A DNA stretch of 64,000 bases, taken from the NCBI GenBank assembly GCA_001899005.1, contig MKUW01000006.1:186001-250000 (forward strand), written 5' to 3'. A program made the position numbers and the translations under genes. The notes under the pieces are model-generated. The model saw only the letters and a program-made list of their open reading frames with translations, did no database searches and had not been told where the DNA came from. Positions 57,536 through 64,000 of the stretch are shown here, piece after piece; the first letter of the stretch is position 1, and each line of letters begins with the position of its first letter. The stretch is from Chloroflexi bacterium 44-23. GTDB taxonomy: Bacteria > Chloroflexota > Anaerolineae > Anaerolineales > Anaerolineaceae.

Positions 57536-58216
57536 ATGCGAAAATTCTTTGGAATTCTCATTATCGCAATTACATTTTTTGCCTGTTTGTTCGCCGCAAT
57601 TTATTTGGCGGAGAATGTTGCTCCATCCAGAAACTCGTCTGTAAATCCAAATTTCGAATTGACCAATCAGAGCAGCTTATTGGTTCTGGTCGTTGATCAG
57701 ATGGTCGAAAAAAAGCCTAATTTGATTTCCGCATGGACATTGGTTTTTTATCAAAACCAGGAGAATGGAATCATTTTGTTGCCATTAGGTTTACGCTACA
57801 TGAACAATTTTGACCAGTTAAATCAGCAGCTACGTATTGATAGTAAGCACAATATTTCCTCCATTACAATAAACGACTATCAAAAAACATTTAACATGAA
57901 GTGGGACGGCTATTTGTTGCTTGACCTGGATGGACTCTCTTCTTTGCTGGCCTGGGTTTCACACCAAGAGCTAGAATATTCAACAGATCAATTAATTGCG
58001 TTGACATCCAACCATGACAATGCTGAATTATTCCTCGATGATGTTTGCAGAACAATAAATGGAAAATCACCTGCTGATATAAATCAAATAGATTGGGAGC
58101 GCTTATCACCCACACATCTTACCAGCCCTCTTACTAAAGAAAAGCTAAATGATGTCTGGTTATCCTTGCCAACGGATCAGTTGCTGCAATGTGAATGGTA
58201 TATGCTCATAAATTAA
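57536..58216 (+). CDS. Membrane-anchored extracytoplasmic protein, possibly LCP-like
   Basis: 226 aa from ATG 57536; a TTG at 57509 gives nine more residues and is less likely. The N-terminal helix (FFGILIIAITFFACLFAAIYLA) acts as signal anchor. The outer part (LLVLVVDQMVEKKPN, GIILLPLGLRYMNNFDQLNQ, WDGYLLLDLDGLSSLLAWVS) vaguely recalls LytR-CpsA-Psr proteins, in which such a YL-LD-L segment follows the phosphate-binding core. The basic residues of a true LCP are not convincing, so this is only a pointer. Confidence 0.55.
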   Translation: MRKFFGILIIAITFFACLFAAIYLAENVAPSRNSSVNPNFELTNQSSLLVLVVDQMVEKKPNLISAWTLVFYQNQENGIILLPLGLRYMNNFDQLNQQLRIDSKHNISSITINDYQKTFNMKWDGYLLLDLDGLSSLLAWVSHQELEYSTDQLIALTSNHDNAELFLDDVCRTINGKSPADINQIDWERLSPTHLTSPLTKEKLNDVWLSLPTDQLLQCEWYMLIN

Positions 58217-58277
58217 TTGAAAATTAAGAACCAGAACATCAACTTGTACATGGATTTCTTCGAAATTGTGGGCTGCA

Positions 58278-58286
58278 TGATATAAT
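58278..58286 (+). promoter_or_regulatory. Extended -10 promoter of the SlyD-like gene
   Basis: TGATATAAT: TATAAT at 58281-58286 with the TGn extension. Leader of about 40 bases to the TTG start at 58333. Confidence 0.55.
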
Positions 58287-58332
58287 TTTTTCTAACAAAA
58301 AGCTTAAAAAAAATTTAAGATCGGAGCACAAA

Positions 58333-58893
58333 TTGGAAAAGGACAACAAACCTGAAAAAATTAAAGATGACGTGGTGGTAACCTTGAATTATGAACTTCG
58401 TGTCAACGGAGAGATTGTTGACAGCTCTGAAGATGGCGATCCAATCGTTTTTTTACAAGGTTCAAATCAAGTTGTATCTGGATTGGAAAAAGCCATTTAT
58501 GGCATGAAAATTGGTGAAACCCGCGACATCACAGTATCACCCGATGAAGGATATGGAGAATACGATCCGGATGCTGTCACAGAAGTTGAACGCAGTGAAT
58601 TTCCCGATGACTTCCCATTAGAACCTGGCATTGAAATAACCGTGCATACCGAAGAAAGCGATGATGAGGGTGGCGAATTTGAAGAAGTTATGGAAGCGAC
58701 GGTGCTTGAGGTTGGGAAATCTGTGGTCAAATTAGACTTTAATCATCCATTGGCTGGAAAAACTTTGGATTTTAAGGTCGAAGTTGTTGACCTTCGCGAG
58801 GCAACAGAGGAAGAGATCGAGCATGGCCATGTACACGGTGATGATGACGAATTTGAATTTGACGATGGGGATCTGGATGAATTAGAATACTAG
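58333..58893 (+). CDS. slyD: FKBP-type peptidyl-prolyl isomerase, SlyD-like
   Basis: 186 aa. FKBP domain with an insert-in-flap region as in SlyD: VTLNYELRVNGEIVDSSEDG, FLQGSNQVVSGLEKAIYGMK, GETRDITVSPDEGYGEYDPD, LDFNHPLAGKTLDFKVEVVD. The acidic C-terminal tail contains HGHVHGDDDE, a short possible metal site, and no longer His/Cys tail. Cytoplasmic foldase. Start is TTG 58333 behind CGGAG at 58322-58326. Confidence 0.9.
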   Translation: MEKDNKPEKIKDDVVVTLNYELRVNGEIVDSSEDGDPIVFLQGSNQVVSGLEKAIYGMKIGETRDITVSPDEGYGEYDPDAVTEVERSEFPDDFPLEPGIEITVHTEESDDEGGEFEEVMEATVLEVGKSVVKLDFNHPLAGKTLDFKVEVVDLREATEEEIEHGHVHGDDDEFEFDDGDLDELEY

Positions 58894-58915
58894 AGTAATC
58901 AACTCAAAGAAAAAA

Positions 58916-58957
58916 AGAACCCCAGTGTCTCCAAGCAACTCTGGGGTTCTTTATTTA
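58916..58957. terminator. Bidirectional terminator between SlyD-like gene and selenoprotein gene
   Basis: Perfect 10-bp stem AGAACCCCAG/CTGGGGTTCT (58916-58925 with 58941-58950), A run in front and T-rich tail behind. Confidence 0.85.
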
Positions 58958-59704
58958 TTCATCAATATTCAAAAGCTTACGCAGCCTCTCTTTATCAAAG
59001 TCAACGACAGCTTGCCCATGGATACTGAATGTGGGTGAAACCAGGTTCCCATTGGCTTGAGATCGGACATAGGCAGCCGCTTGCGGATATTCATTAACAT
59101 TTATTTCCAAAAATTCGATGTAGTGATCCTTCAACCAATTACGTGCATGCTCACAATCAGGGCACCAGGATGTGCAGTACATGACAACATCAGCCGTTGG
59201 CATCTCACCAACATCCGGAAGATCCATAAAATGACGACCACTTTCAGGATCCATCTCCATAATCACATCGAAAATTATCTGGTTCACCGGTAGATCATCA
59301 ATATCGTGCACATCAATATAACGAATGATGCCCTTTTTATCAATTACAAAAATGGCGCGCTCACTCCTTCCGTCATCTCGGAAAACCCCATATTTTTTAG
59401 CAACTTGGCCATGCGGCCAAAAATCACTGATCAATGGATAAGAGATCCCACCTAATTCTTTTGCCCATGCTTCCAAACAAGGTATGTGGTCTACGCTGAT
59501 ACCCAGAACCTGGGTATTTAATCCCTCAAACTTGGCGATATCAGCCTCGTAACTCGGGATTTGATTCGTTCAGACTGGCGTCCATGCTAAGGGGAAGAAA
59601 ACAAGAACTACATTTTTCCCCAAATAATCTGAAAGCTGCACAGTCCTATTATAAGTTGCAGGACGTGTAAAATTAGGCGCTTTGTCACCAACTTTTAGTT
59701 TCAT
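58955..59704 (-). CDS. Selenocysteine-containing peroxiredoxin-glutaredoxin fusion (in-frame TGA)
   Basis: Read from ATG 59704 (AAAGG about 10 bases upstream), the frame runs [20 protein letters not shown], then [12 protein letters not shown] at 59572-59570, then [20 protein letters not shown] and on without a break to 58955: 249 residues with one TGA as residue 45. Peroxiredoxins have the peroxidatic Cys at this exact place (FPLxxTPVCT), so the TGA most likely encodes selenocysteine. C76 (HIPCLEAW) may be a resolving Cys. From about residue 165 a glutaredoxin-like domain follows with [15 protein letters not shown] (CPDC site), which could reduce the oxidised Sec. A hairpin behind the TGA can act as SECIS. 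Standard gene finding would give only 173 residues from TTG 59476, cutting off the active centre. The alternative is a nonsense-mutated gene, but the sequence on both sides is intact. Confidence 0.85.
59540..59565 (-). promoter_or_regulatory. Candidate bacterial SECIS hairpin
   Basis: Counting the U of UGA as 1, bases 8-11 (AUCA) pair with 30-33 (UGAU). After an internal loop, 15-18 (CCCG) pair with 24, 25, 27 and 28 (C, G, G, G) around a bulged A at 26. The apical loop AGUUA has G at position 20. This distance and a loop G followed by U fit bacterial SECIS elements recognised by SelB. Hand folding only. Confidence 0.55.
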
Positions 59705-59883
59705 TATTTTTACCTTTGATTTTTTTTACCTTGGATTTTAACTAGTAAAGATTATTTTCAAATTATCATTTTACTCTTATTTAGTTTATTTATTCAACTT
59801 TTGTAGAATAGAGCTTTCAGAAACTATCGAATTCTTCTCCATACTTACATCTGGAAGAATGCATTAGAATTATATTTAACAAA

Positions 59884-61428
59884 ATGTCTCATATAAAAAG
59901 TTTGACTTATCTATTTTCCTTCAGTATGGTATTGGTCTTGCTAAGTGGAATGGCTTGTACCCCAGCCGCTCTTGACACCATTAGCAAAACAGCCACTTAC
60001 TCTGAATTAACTGAAACCCAGATCGAAACTGTTTTTCCAAATAGCGCTCAATCAACTCCATCCCCCCCACAACCGCTCTTCACGAAGACTGTGAAGATAC
60101 CTGATCCAGCAGTTGTCGATTCCCAATCCAATTCCGAATACAAAATAAGCGTATTCTTTAATTACGGTCTCCAGCATGCCAGGGTCACTCAAGAAATTAA
60201 TTACAAAAATATAATGCCCCAGGCCATTAATTCATTTATATTGGCTTGTGATCCATTACGATATGAAGGCGCCATCAGCATCAAAGAGGTATCAGTCAAT
60301 CAAAAAAATTCTGATTTTGAAATTGGCAGTTATTGGCTTGAAATAAACCTAAAGGAAGCATTGCAACAAGGTGAGCAGGCAACAATCGATCTATCATACG
60401 AGCTTACACTACCGCCGATCCCAGAACCAGCCGATGATCGTAAACCAGCTATTTTTGGGTACACACCATTACAAAGCAATTTCGCCGATTGGTACCCGAT
60501 GATTGTTCCGCGCGATGAAAACGGTAATTGGCTATTGCATAGGCCCTGGTTCTATGGTGAATATTTGGTATATGATCTCGCCAATTACTCTGTTGATATT
60601 CAGATCGAAGATTTTAGAGAGAATTTGTTAATCGCAGCCAGTGCAAAAAATGAATCCGGGCAGAATGGTTCTTATCATTACCACCATGAAAATGCGCGTA
60701 ATTTTGTTTTTAGTGTCAGCCCATCTTACCAATTCTCCCAAACGAACGTTGAGGGTATTGCGATCACCAGTTATTATTTTCCATTTCATAAATCTGCTGG
60801 CGAGCAGGTTTTACAAGAGACCGCCAAAGCTGTGGCATTATATACCAGATTATTCGGACCTATTCTCAATAATAATTTGACCGTGGTTGAGGCTGATTTT
60901 TTGGATGGTATGGAATTTGACAGCTTTTATTTTCTAAGTCGTGGTTTCTACAATTTATTTGATGGAACACCGAAAGGCTACTTGACCACCATCGCAGTCC
61001 ACGAAACTGCCCATCAGTGGTGGTACACTAGCGTGGCTAACGATCAAGCAATGCAACCCTGGTTGGATGAAGCACTCTGTACTTACAGTGAATACCTTTA
61101 CTATGAAAACATATACCCGCAGTTATCCAGTTGGTGGTGGGCCTACCGGGTTGACTTCTATAACCCTGCCGGGTATATTAATGCGCCTATTTATGATTAT
61201 CAAGGCTTTATCCCTTATCGAGATGCGGTATACCTTCAAGGTGCAAAGTTTCTGCATACTCTACGAGCTTCAATGGGTGATGTTGCGTTCTTTGAATTTT
61301 TGCAACAGTATAAAAACAAATTTAATGGCAAACTCAGCACAGAATCCGAATTTTGGCAGCTGGCAGAATCAATAAGTAAAAACGATTTATCATCGATTAA
61401 ATCAACTTTTTTTAATTCGGGTCCTTAA
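59884..61428 (+). CDS. M1-family-like metallopeptidase, lipoprotein or signal-anchored
   Basis: 514 aa. N-terminal hydrophobic signal ends at SGMACTP, a weak lipobox with Cys25. A Ser/Pro-rich linker follows, then an M1-like beta region (YKISVFFNYGLQHARVTQEI) and the catalytic part: HETAHQWW (H373, E374, H377) and E396 in WLDEALCTYSEYLYYENIYP (HExxH-x18-E). DGMEFDSFYF replaces the GAMEN exopeptidase loop. The C-terminal helical domain of full aminopeptidase N is mostly absent. Expected to cut peptides outside the cytoplasm. Confidence 0.85.
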   Translation: MSHIKSLTYLFSFSMVLVLLSGMACTPAALDTISKTATYSELTETQIETVFPNSAQSTPSPPQPLFTKTVKIPDPAVVDSQSNSEYKISVFFNYGLQHARVTQEINYKNIMPQAINSFILACDPLRYEGAISIKEVSVNQKNSDFEIGSYWLEINLKEALQQGEQATIDLSYELTLPPIPEPADDRKPAIFGYTPLQSNFADWYPMIVPRDENGNWLLHRPWFYGEYLVYDLANYSVDIQIEDFRENLLIAASAKNESGQNGSYHYHHENARNFVFSVSPSYQFSQTNVEGIAITSYYFPFHKSAGEQVLQETAKAVALYTRLFGPILNNNLTVVEADFLDGMEFDSFYFLSRGFYNLFDGTPKGYLTTIAVHETAHQWWYTSVANDQAMQPWLDEALCTYSEYLYYENIYPQLSSWWWAYRVDFYNPAGYINAPIYDYQGFIPYRDAVYLQGAKFLHTLRASMGDVAFFEFLQQYKNKFNGKLSTESEFWQLAESISKNDLSSIKSTFFNSGP

Positions 61429-61480
61429 AAATTTGCATCAACTTAAACAGAAAAATAATTAATTAGAATGAAAATTAAGT

Positions 61481-61509
61481 TTGTTTGTTTTGATTTTGTT
61501 CTGTATACT
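61481..61509 (+). promoter_or_regulatory. Promoter of the DUF4332 gene
   Basis: TTGTTT (61481-61486), a 17-base spacer and TATACT (61504-61509); a start near 61516 leaves about 28 bases before ATG 61544, including AGGAGG at 61534-61539. Confidence 0.55.
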
Positions 61510-61543
61510 ATAGATAGTTGAAGTTAATCATACAGGAGGAAAT

Positions 61544-61948
61544 ATGGCACCATTGATAAAAATTGAAGGGATCGGTCCAAAGTTTGCTGAGAAATTGGCA
61601 AAAGTTGGGCTAAAATCCACGGAAGGATTATTGAAGGCTGGTTCTACACCCCAAGGACGCAAAAAAATAGCTGAAGATACTGGTATTTCCGCTACTCTCA
61701 TCTTGGAATGGGTTAACCTTACGGACTTATTTCGCATAAAAGGTGTTGGCGAAGAATATTCGGATTTGCTGGAAGAAGCAGGTGTAGACACAGTTGTGGA
61801 ATTAGCAACCCGCAATCCACAAAACTTGATTGTAAAAATCCAAGAGGTAAATGCTTCCAAAAAACTGGTCAGAAAATTACCCGTACTTTCACAAGTAGAA
61901 GATTGGGTTCAGCAAGCCAAAAAATTACCACGTGTTATTCAATATTAA
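61544..61948 (+). CDS. DUF4332 helix-hairpin-helix protein
   Basis: 134 aa with two helix-hairpin-helix-type repeats: KIEGIGPKFAEKLAKVGLKS at residues 6-25 and FRIKGVGEEYSDLLEEAGVD near 63-82. DUF4332 proteins are thought to bind DNA through these hairpins; no enzyme site is seen. Good promoter, AGGAGG ribosome site and own terminator, so a single, likely well expressed gene. Confidence 0.87.
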   Translation: MAPLIKIEGIGPKFAEKLAKVGLKSTEGLLKAGSTPQGRKKIAEDTGISATLILEWVNLTDLFRIKGVGEEYSDLLEEAGVDTVVELATRNPQNLIVKIQEVNASKKLVRKLPVLSQVEDWVQQAKKLPRVIQY

Positions 61949-61966
61949 AATTTATATTGTGAGACT

Positions 61967-62004
61967 GATCAGCTCCTTTTTTCCAGGAGCTGATCTCATT
62001 TTTC
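61967..62004 (+). terminator. Terminator after DUF4332 gene
   Basis: Perfect 11-bp stem (61967-61977 with 61985-61995), seven-base loop and a short T run. Confidence 0.9.
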
Positions 62005-62011
62005 AGATTGG

Positions 62012-62470
62012 ATGAATGATATGAAAAGGTGCCCAAATCCAAATATTCCTACACAAAGAAATTCTTTGCGGCCATTTATTGTGTTGGGTGCAATTTATGG
62101 TGTGCTTACTTCTTTGTTTGTCATTTTCATGCTCAAATCAAAAAGGCGAGGCGTTCAATTATCTACTTCCACAACACTAACCTATATACCCCTTGAAACT
62201 GAGCTGATTGCAGATACCTCATTGGATCAAGCCCTAATTGTTCAAGACGATCTGACCAAAATCTCCGGCATTGGCCCTGTCATTTCCAATTACCTGAAAG
62301 CCAATGGAATTTTAACATTCAAGCAACTTAGCAAATTATCTGTAAACCAAATAAAAGAATTATTGGCGCAAAAGCAATACCGCCTGCAAGATCCGGAAAC
62401 ATGGCCGCAGCAAGCTCAATTGGCAGCTGAAAAAAACTGGGAGGCGCTGGCAAAGCTCCAAAAAAAATAA
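62012..62470 (+). CDS. Membrane-anchored helix-hairpin-helix protein
   Basis: 152 aa. One membrane helix (PFIVLGAIYGVLTSLFVIFML, about residues 21-41) followed by a basic stretch and a C-terminal helix-hairpin-helix domain (LTKISGIGPVISNYLKANGI, then TFKQLSKLSVNQIKELLAQK), related to the domain of the preceding gene and to a group often annotated as flap-endonuclease-like. It could tether DNA at the membrane, which is inference. The start may be ATG 62012 or ATG 62021. It starts right behind the terminator of the upstream gene. Confidence 0.75.
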   Translation: MNDMKRCPNPNIPTQRNSLRPFIVLGAIYGVLTSLFVIFMLKSKRRGVQLSTSTTLTYIPLETELIADTSLDQALIVQDDLTKISGIGPVISNYLKANGILTFKQLSKLSVNQIKELLAQKQYRLQDPETWPQQAQLAAEKNWEALAKLQKK

Positions 62471-62678
62471 ACAGGTATGAGTAGCTAACTTGGTCAAAAC
62501 AGTGCATTCAACTTAAATATTTTTTCAATTGTGAGTGATGAACTATCGCCATCCCCAAATCTCGGATTTCAACCGGCTTACATGGTTTGCCTTTTAGAAT
62601 TAAACGAATTGTGTATAAATTTGCAAACCCAAGTGCACCTTATCAATATTAAGAATCCTTAAATTTTCCAGGAAGTGA
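62471..62678. other. Intergenic stretch before the candidate RNA gene
   Basis: About 210 AT-rich bases; no gene, repeat or strong hairpin seen. Confidence 0.5.
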
Positions 62679-62707
62679 TTGACTCTGTCGTTCATTTTTC
62701 CTATAAT
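62679..62707 (+). promoter_or_regulatory. Consensus sigma70-type promoter of the candidate RNA
   Basis: TTGACT (62679-62684), exactly 17 bases, and TATAAT (62702-62707). Predicted start at 62714-62716, the first bases of the RNA closing stem. It is the best-matching promoter in the window. Confidence 0.85.
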
Positions 62708-62714
62708 GAAATTG

Positions 62715-62923
62715 CAGGGAGCTCTAAGAAATTGAATTAGCCCCTTTACCTTAAAAATCAAATCATTAGACTGAATTTCAGGGAGAGGGATTCTCCGTTG
62801 TGCAATTCAATCGATTTGAAAAATCATTCCCAGAATGGTTAAGTCTCTCCTTAAAAATCGGAGAGCATGAAGCTTCTTGGGATGGGTAAGGACAAGCTAA
62901 AATTAGGTTACTTGGAGCCCCTG
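62715..62923 (+). ncRNA. Candidate structured noncoding RNA of about 210 nt, family unassigned
   Basis: The two ends pair in a closing stem: CAGGG (62715-62719) with CCCTG (62919-62923), one bulged A, then GCTCTAAG (62721-62728) with CTTGGAGC (62911-62918, one G-U). A second stem follows: AATTAGC near the 5' side with GCTAA near the 3' side. Inside are CTCTCC/GGAGAG, GGAGA/TCTCC, CATTC/GAATG and TTCAA/TTGAA hairpins. No open reading frame of note. The size, own promoter and long closing stem recall 6S RNA, but the central bubble is not clear to me. It does not look like tmRNA, SRP RNA or RNase P RNA. The only downstream gene is convergent, so it is not a leader. Confidence 0.6.
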
Positions 62924-62933
62924 TTTCAACAAC

Positions 62934-62986
62934 AAGATCCATTCTTCATTTATATTATTCATGAAGAATGGATCTTTTCTGCTTTT
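62934..62986 (+). terminator. Strong terminator after the candidate RNA, overlapping the hpt 3' end
   Basis: Perfect 16-bp inverted repeat (62934-62949 with 62961-62976), 11-base loop, then TTCTGCTTTT. The right arm contains the last codons of hpt, so hpt messages will also fold here. Confidence 0.85.
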
Positions 62987-63522
62987 AGAAGACCAACAAA
63001 ATCTAAATTTCGATATTTCTCATTATGATCCAACCCATAACCCACCACAAAACGGTCTGGTAAATCATAACCGCAGTAACGAGCAGGTATTTCAATCAGG
63101 CGGTGAGCAGGTTTGTTGAATAATACGCACACCTCTAAACTTTTTGGTTTTCTCTCCTGAAGATTCTTGAGCAAATAATTAAGAGTTAATCCAGTATCGA
63201 TCACATCTTCCACAAAAACGACATGCCTGTCTCGAATAGGAAGGTCAAGATCTTTTACCAAACGAACTTCGCCCTGACTTCGTGCGTGCGAACTGTAGTT
63301 GCTTATTGCCAAAAAGTCCACCTGACAATCGATGGTTATTGATCTTAAAAGATCCGCCATAAAAATAAAAACGCCCTTCAAAATCCCTATAAAAATTGGG
63401 GTTTTATCTTGATAATCAAATGAAATTTGTTTGCCAAGGAAATCAACTTTCTCCTGAATTTGTTCGGCAGTAAATATTACTTCTTTAATGTCCGCCATAA
63501 GCGGGTTTTTTATCTCACTCAT
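62959..63522 (-). CDS. hpt: Hypoxanthine phosphoribosyltransferase
   Basis: 187 aa. Salvages hypoxanthine or guanine with PRPP. The PRPP loop is VVFVEDVIDTGLTLNYLLKN; KGVFIFMADLLRSI, LVKDLDLPIRDRHV and the C-terminal YCGYDLPDRFVVGYGLDHNE also match. The start ATG 63522 lies behind GGGAGG and overlaps the upstream stop by eight bases. Its end shares bases with the terminator of the facing RNA gene. Confidence 0.94.
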   Translation of the reverse strand: MSEIKNPLMADIKEVIFTAEQIQEKVDFLGKQISFDYQDKTPIFIGILKGVFIFMADLLRSITIDCQVDFLAISNYSSHARSQGEVRLVKDLDLPIRDRHVVFVEDVIDTGLTLNYLLKNLQERKPKSLEVCVLFNKPAHRLIEIPARYCGYDLPDRFVVGYGLDHNEKYRNLDFVGLLKAEKIHSS

Positions 63523-63946
63523 TCATTCCTCCCTGAGATGCTGTACCGCGGATTGATTGTGCCTCTTCAACCAAGCCGTATTTCACCATCAAATCCCGAA
63601 TATCACGCCTTTTCATCAGTTTTACCCGAATTTCGGGGTATAGCTCGGTCATAAGCCTTATCTTTTTATTCTTAAAACTGGCCAATTGCGGCCGTAAAGT
63701 GGTTAATTCAATAAAAAGATCCTGTTCAGGTAAATAGAAATCCGGGGCAAAGGCTAGTTTGACTTTTCCATTTTTGTCCCATTCCAATTCAAACAATTTG
63801 GGTTCGTATTGCCAACTTATCCCATAAAAATTTAGAATTCTGGCAAACATCTCTTCTGATGGGTGTGAAAATTTTTCTGTTCTTATCGAATCCAAGGTAT
63901 ATTTAGCCTGCCAACCGCTTAATTTTTTGTGATTTGAGCTACCCAC
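63515..63946 (-). CDS. Putative PD-(D/E)XK nuclease-fold protein
   Basis: 143 aa. HPSEEMFARILNFYGISWQY, KVKLAFAPDFYLPEQDLFIE and LTTLRPQLASFKNKKI follow the pattern of small restriction-endonuclease-like proteins (an early Glu, then D-F-Y-L-P, then I-E-L-T). The Lys of the usual E-x-K is replaced by Thr, so activity is uncertain. The start GTG 63946 would overlap the upstream kinase end by 28 bases; a later start is possible. Coupled to hpt by an eight-base overlap. Confidence 0.65.
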   Translation of the reverse strand: MGSSNHKKLSGWQAKYTLDSIRTEKFSHPSEEMFARILNFYGISWQYEPKLFELEWDKNGKVKLAFAPDFYLPEQDLFIELTTLRPQLASFKNKKIRLMTELYPEIRVKLMKRRDIRDLMVKYGLVEEAQSIRGTASQGGMNE

Positions 63947-64000
63947 CAGGCAGCCCGGTCAATGGAAATATTGTCTGTATTGATTGTCAAATCAAAATGC
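63919..64000 (-). CDS. C-terminal end of a cytidylate kinase-like protein, start outside the window
   Basis: The reverse frame entering from base 64000 reads HFDLTINTDNISIDRAAWWV, then AQITKN and a stop at 63919-63921. The pattern (H/Y)FDLxINTDxxSIxxA is the usual end of cytidylate-kinase-like P-loop kinases. Only 27 codons are visible, so the family call is tentative. It overlaps the next gene. Confidence 0.55.
   Translation of the reverse strand, partial: HFDLTINTDNISIDRAAWWVAQITKN

Noticed and set aside
58955..59476. 173-residue ORF from TTG 59476 as a complete gene
   Set aside because: It starts in the middle of the peroxiredoxin fold. The same frame continues upstream through one TGA to a proper ATG with a ribosome site.
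59570..59572. TGA as a nonsense mutation making a pseudogene
   Set aside because: The TGA sits exactly at the catalytic Cys and nothing else is damaged on either side; chance placement at that codon is unlikely. Kept as the alternative explanation only.
62715..62923. Calling the RNA 6S, tmRNA, SRP or RNase P RNA outright
   Set aside because: No tRNA-like ends, no SRP tetraloop helix and no RNase P core are visible; the 6S central bubble could not be shown by hand.

Overview
The window looks like chromosome of an anaerobic Chloroflexota bacterium, most likely class Anaerolineae. This is inferred from the gene content: a Tad/Flp pilus locus with a receiver-ParA CpaE, lipoproteins with Pro/Thr-rich linkers, a MoaD-MoaE fusion, an amidohydrolase-CYTH fusion and baseplate-J-like envelope proteins. 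No 16S gene is present to prove it. The DNA is moderately AT-rich, gene-dense and mostly housekeeping. I saw no prophage, insertion sequence, CRISPR array or tRNA.

Layout. 1-7.1 kb: Tad pilus genes (cpaB end, cpaE, cpaF, tadB, tadC), then comF and hpf, closed by a strong terminator. 7.2-9.4 kb: efp with a good sigma70-type promoter, a Cys-rich small protein and a HAD-DinB fusion. 9.6-13 kb: ftsH facing miaA-yraN across a shared terminator. 13.1-20.6 kb: cinA-like, amidohydrolase-CYTH, glgA, glgC and malQ in one tight operon. 20.6-28.4 kb: an EamA exporter, ferredoxin, an aspartase-type lyase, and a reverse-strand set (rluE; baseplate-J-like, ruvX, mltG, ppgK). 28.5-38.2 kb: a lipoprotein, a DEDDh exonuclease, a roughly 770-base gap made of small repeats, then a four-gene overlapping operon: an AddB-like ATPase, a UvrD-like helicase, a free-standing Fe-S PD-(D/E)XK nuclease and recJ. 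38.4-40.8 kb: rpsF (with an S6:S18-type leader), rpsR and a parvulin foldase. 40.8-49.2 kb: smc-rnc, moaX, moaC, scpA, an unknown gene and an aldo/keto reductase. 49.3-57.4 kb: mutS, GH57, an epimerase, a TIM-barrel-like protein, ftsZ and two small proteins. 57.5-64 kb: an anchored protein, a SlyD-like FKBP, a peroxiredoxin-glutaredoxin gene with an in-frame TGA, an M1-type peptidase, two helix-hairpin-helix proteins, a candidate noncoding RNA, hpt, a nuclease-fold protein and a kinase end.

The main discovery candidate is the reverse-strand gene at 58955-59704. Read as usual it is cut into a headless 173-residue ORF. Reading through a single TGA (59570-59572) restores a full peroxiredoxin in which that TGA sits exactly at the peroxidatic cysteine (TPV-U-TNQ), followed by a glutaredoxin-like domain with CPDC. 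A hairpin suited to a bacterial SECIS begins a few bases after the TGA. This is best read as a selenocysteine peroxiredoxin-glutaredoxin fusion. No sel genes lie in the window, so the genome elsewhere must supply them.

Other points worth attention are the split AddAB-like helicase/nuclease operon, an orphan structured RNA of about 210 nt with a consensus promoter and a strong terminator (62679-62985), the rpsF leader that pairs part of its own Shine-Dalgarno region, several domain fusions (HAD-DinB, deaminase-CYTH, MoaD-MoaE), and a CinA that has lost its catalytic amidase motif. Glycogen genes (glgA, glgC, malQ), GH57 and polyphosphate glucokinase together point to storage and mobilisation of alpha-glucans.
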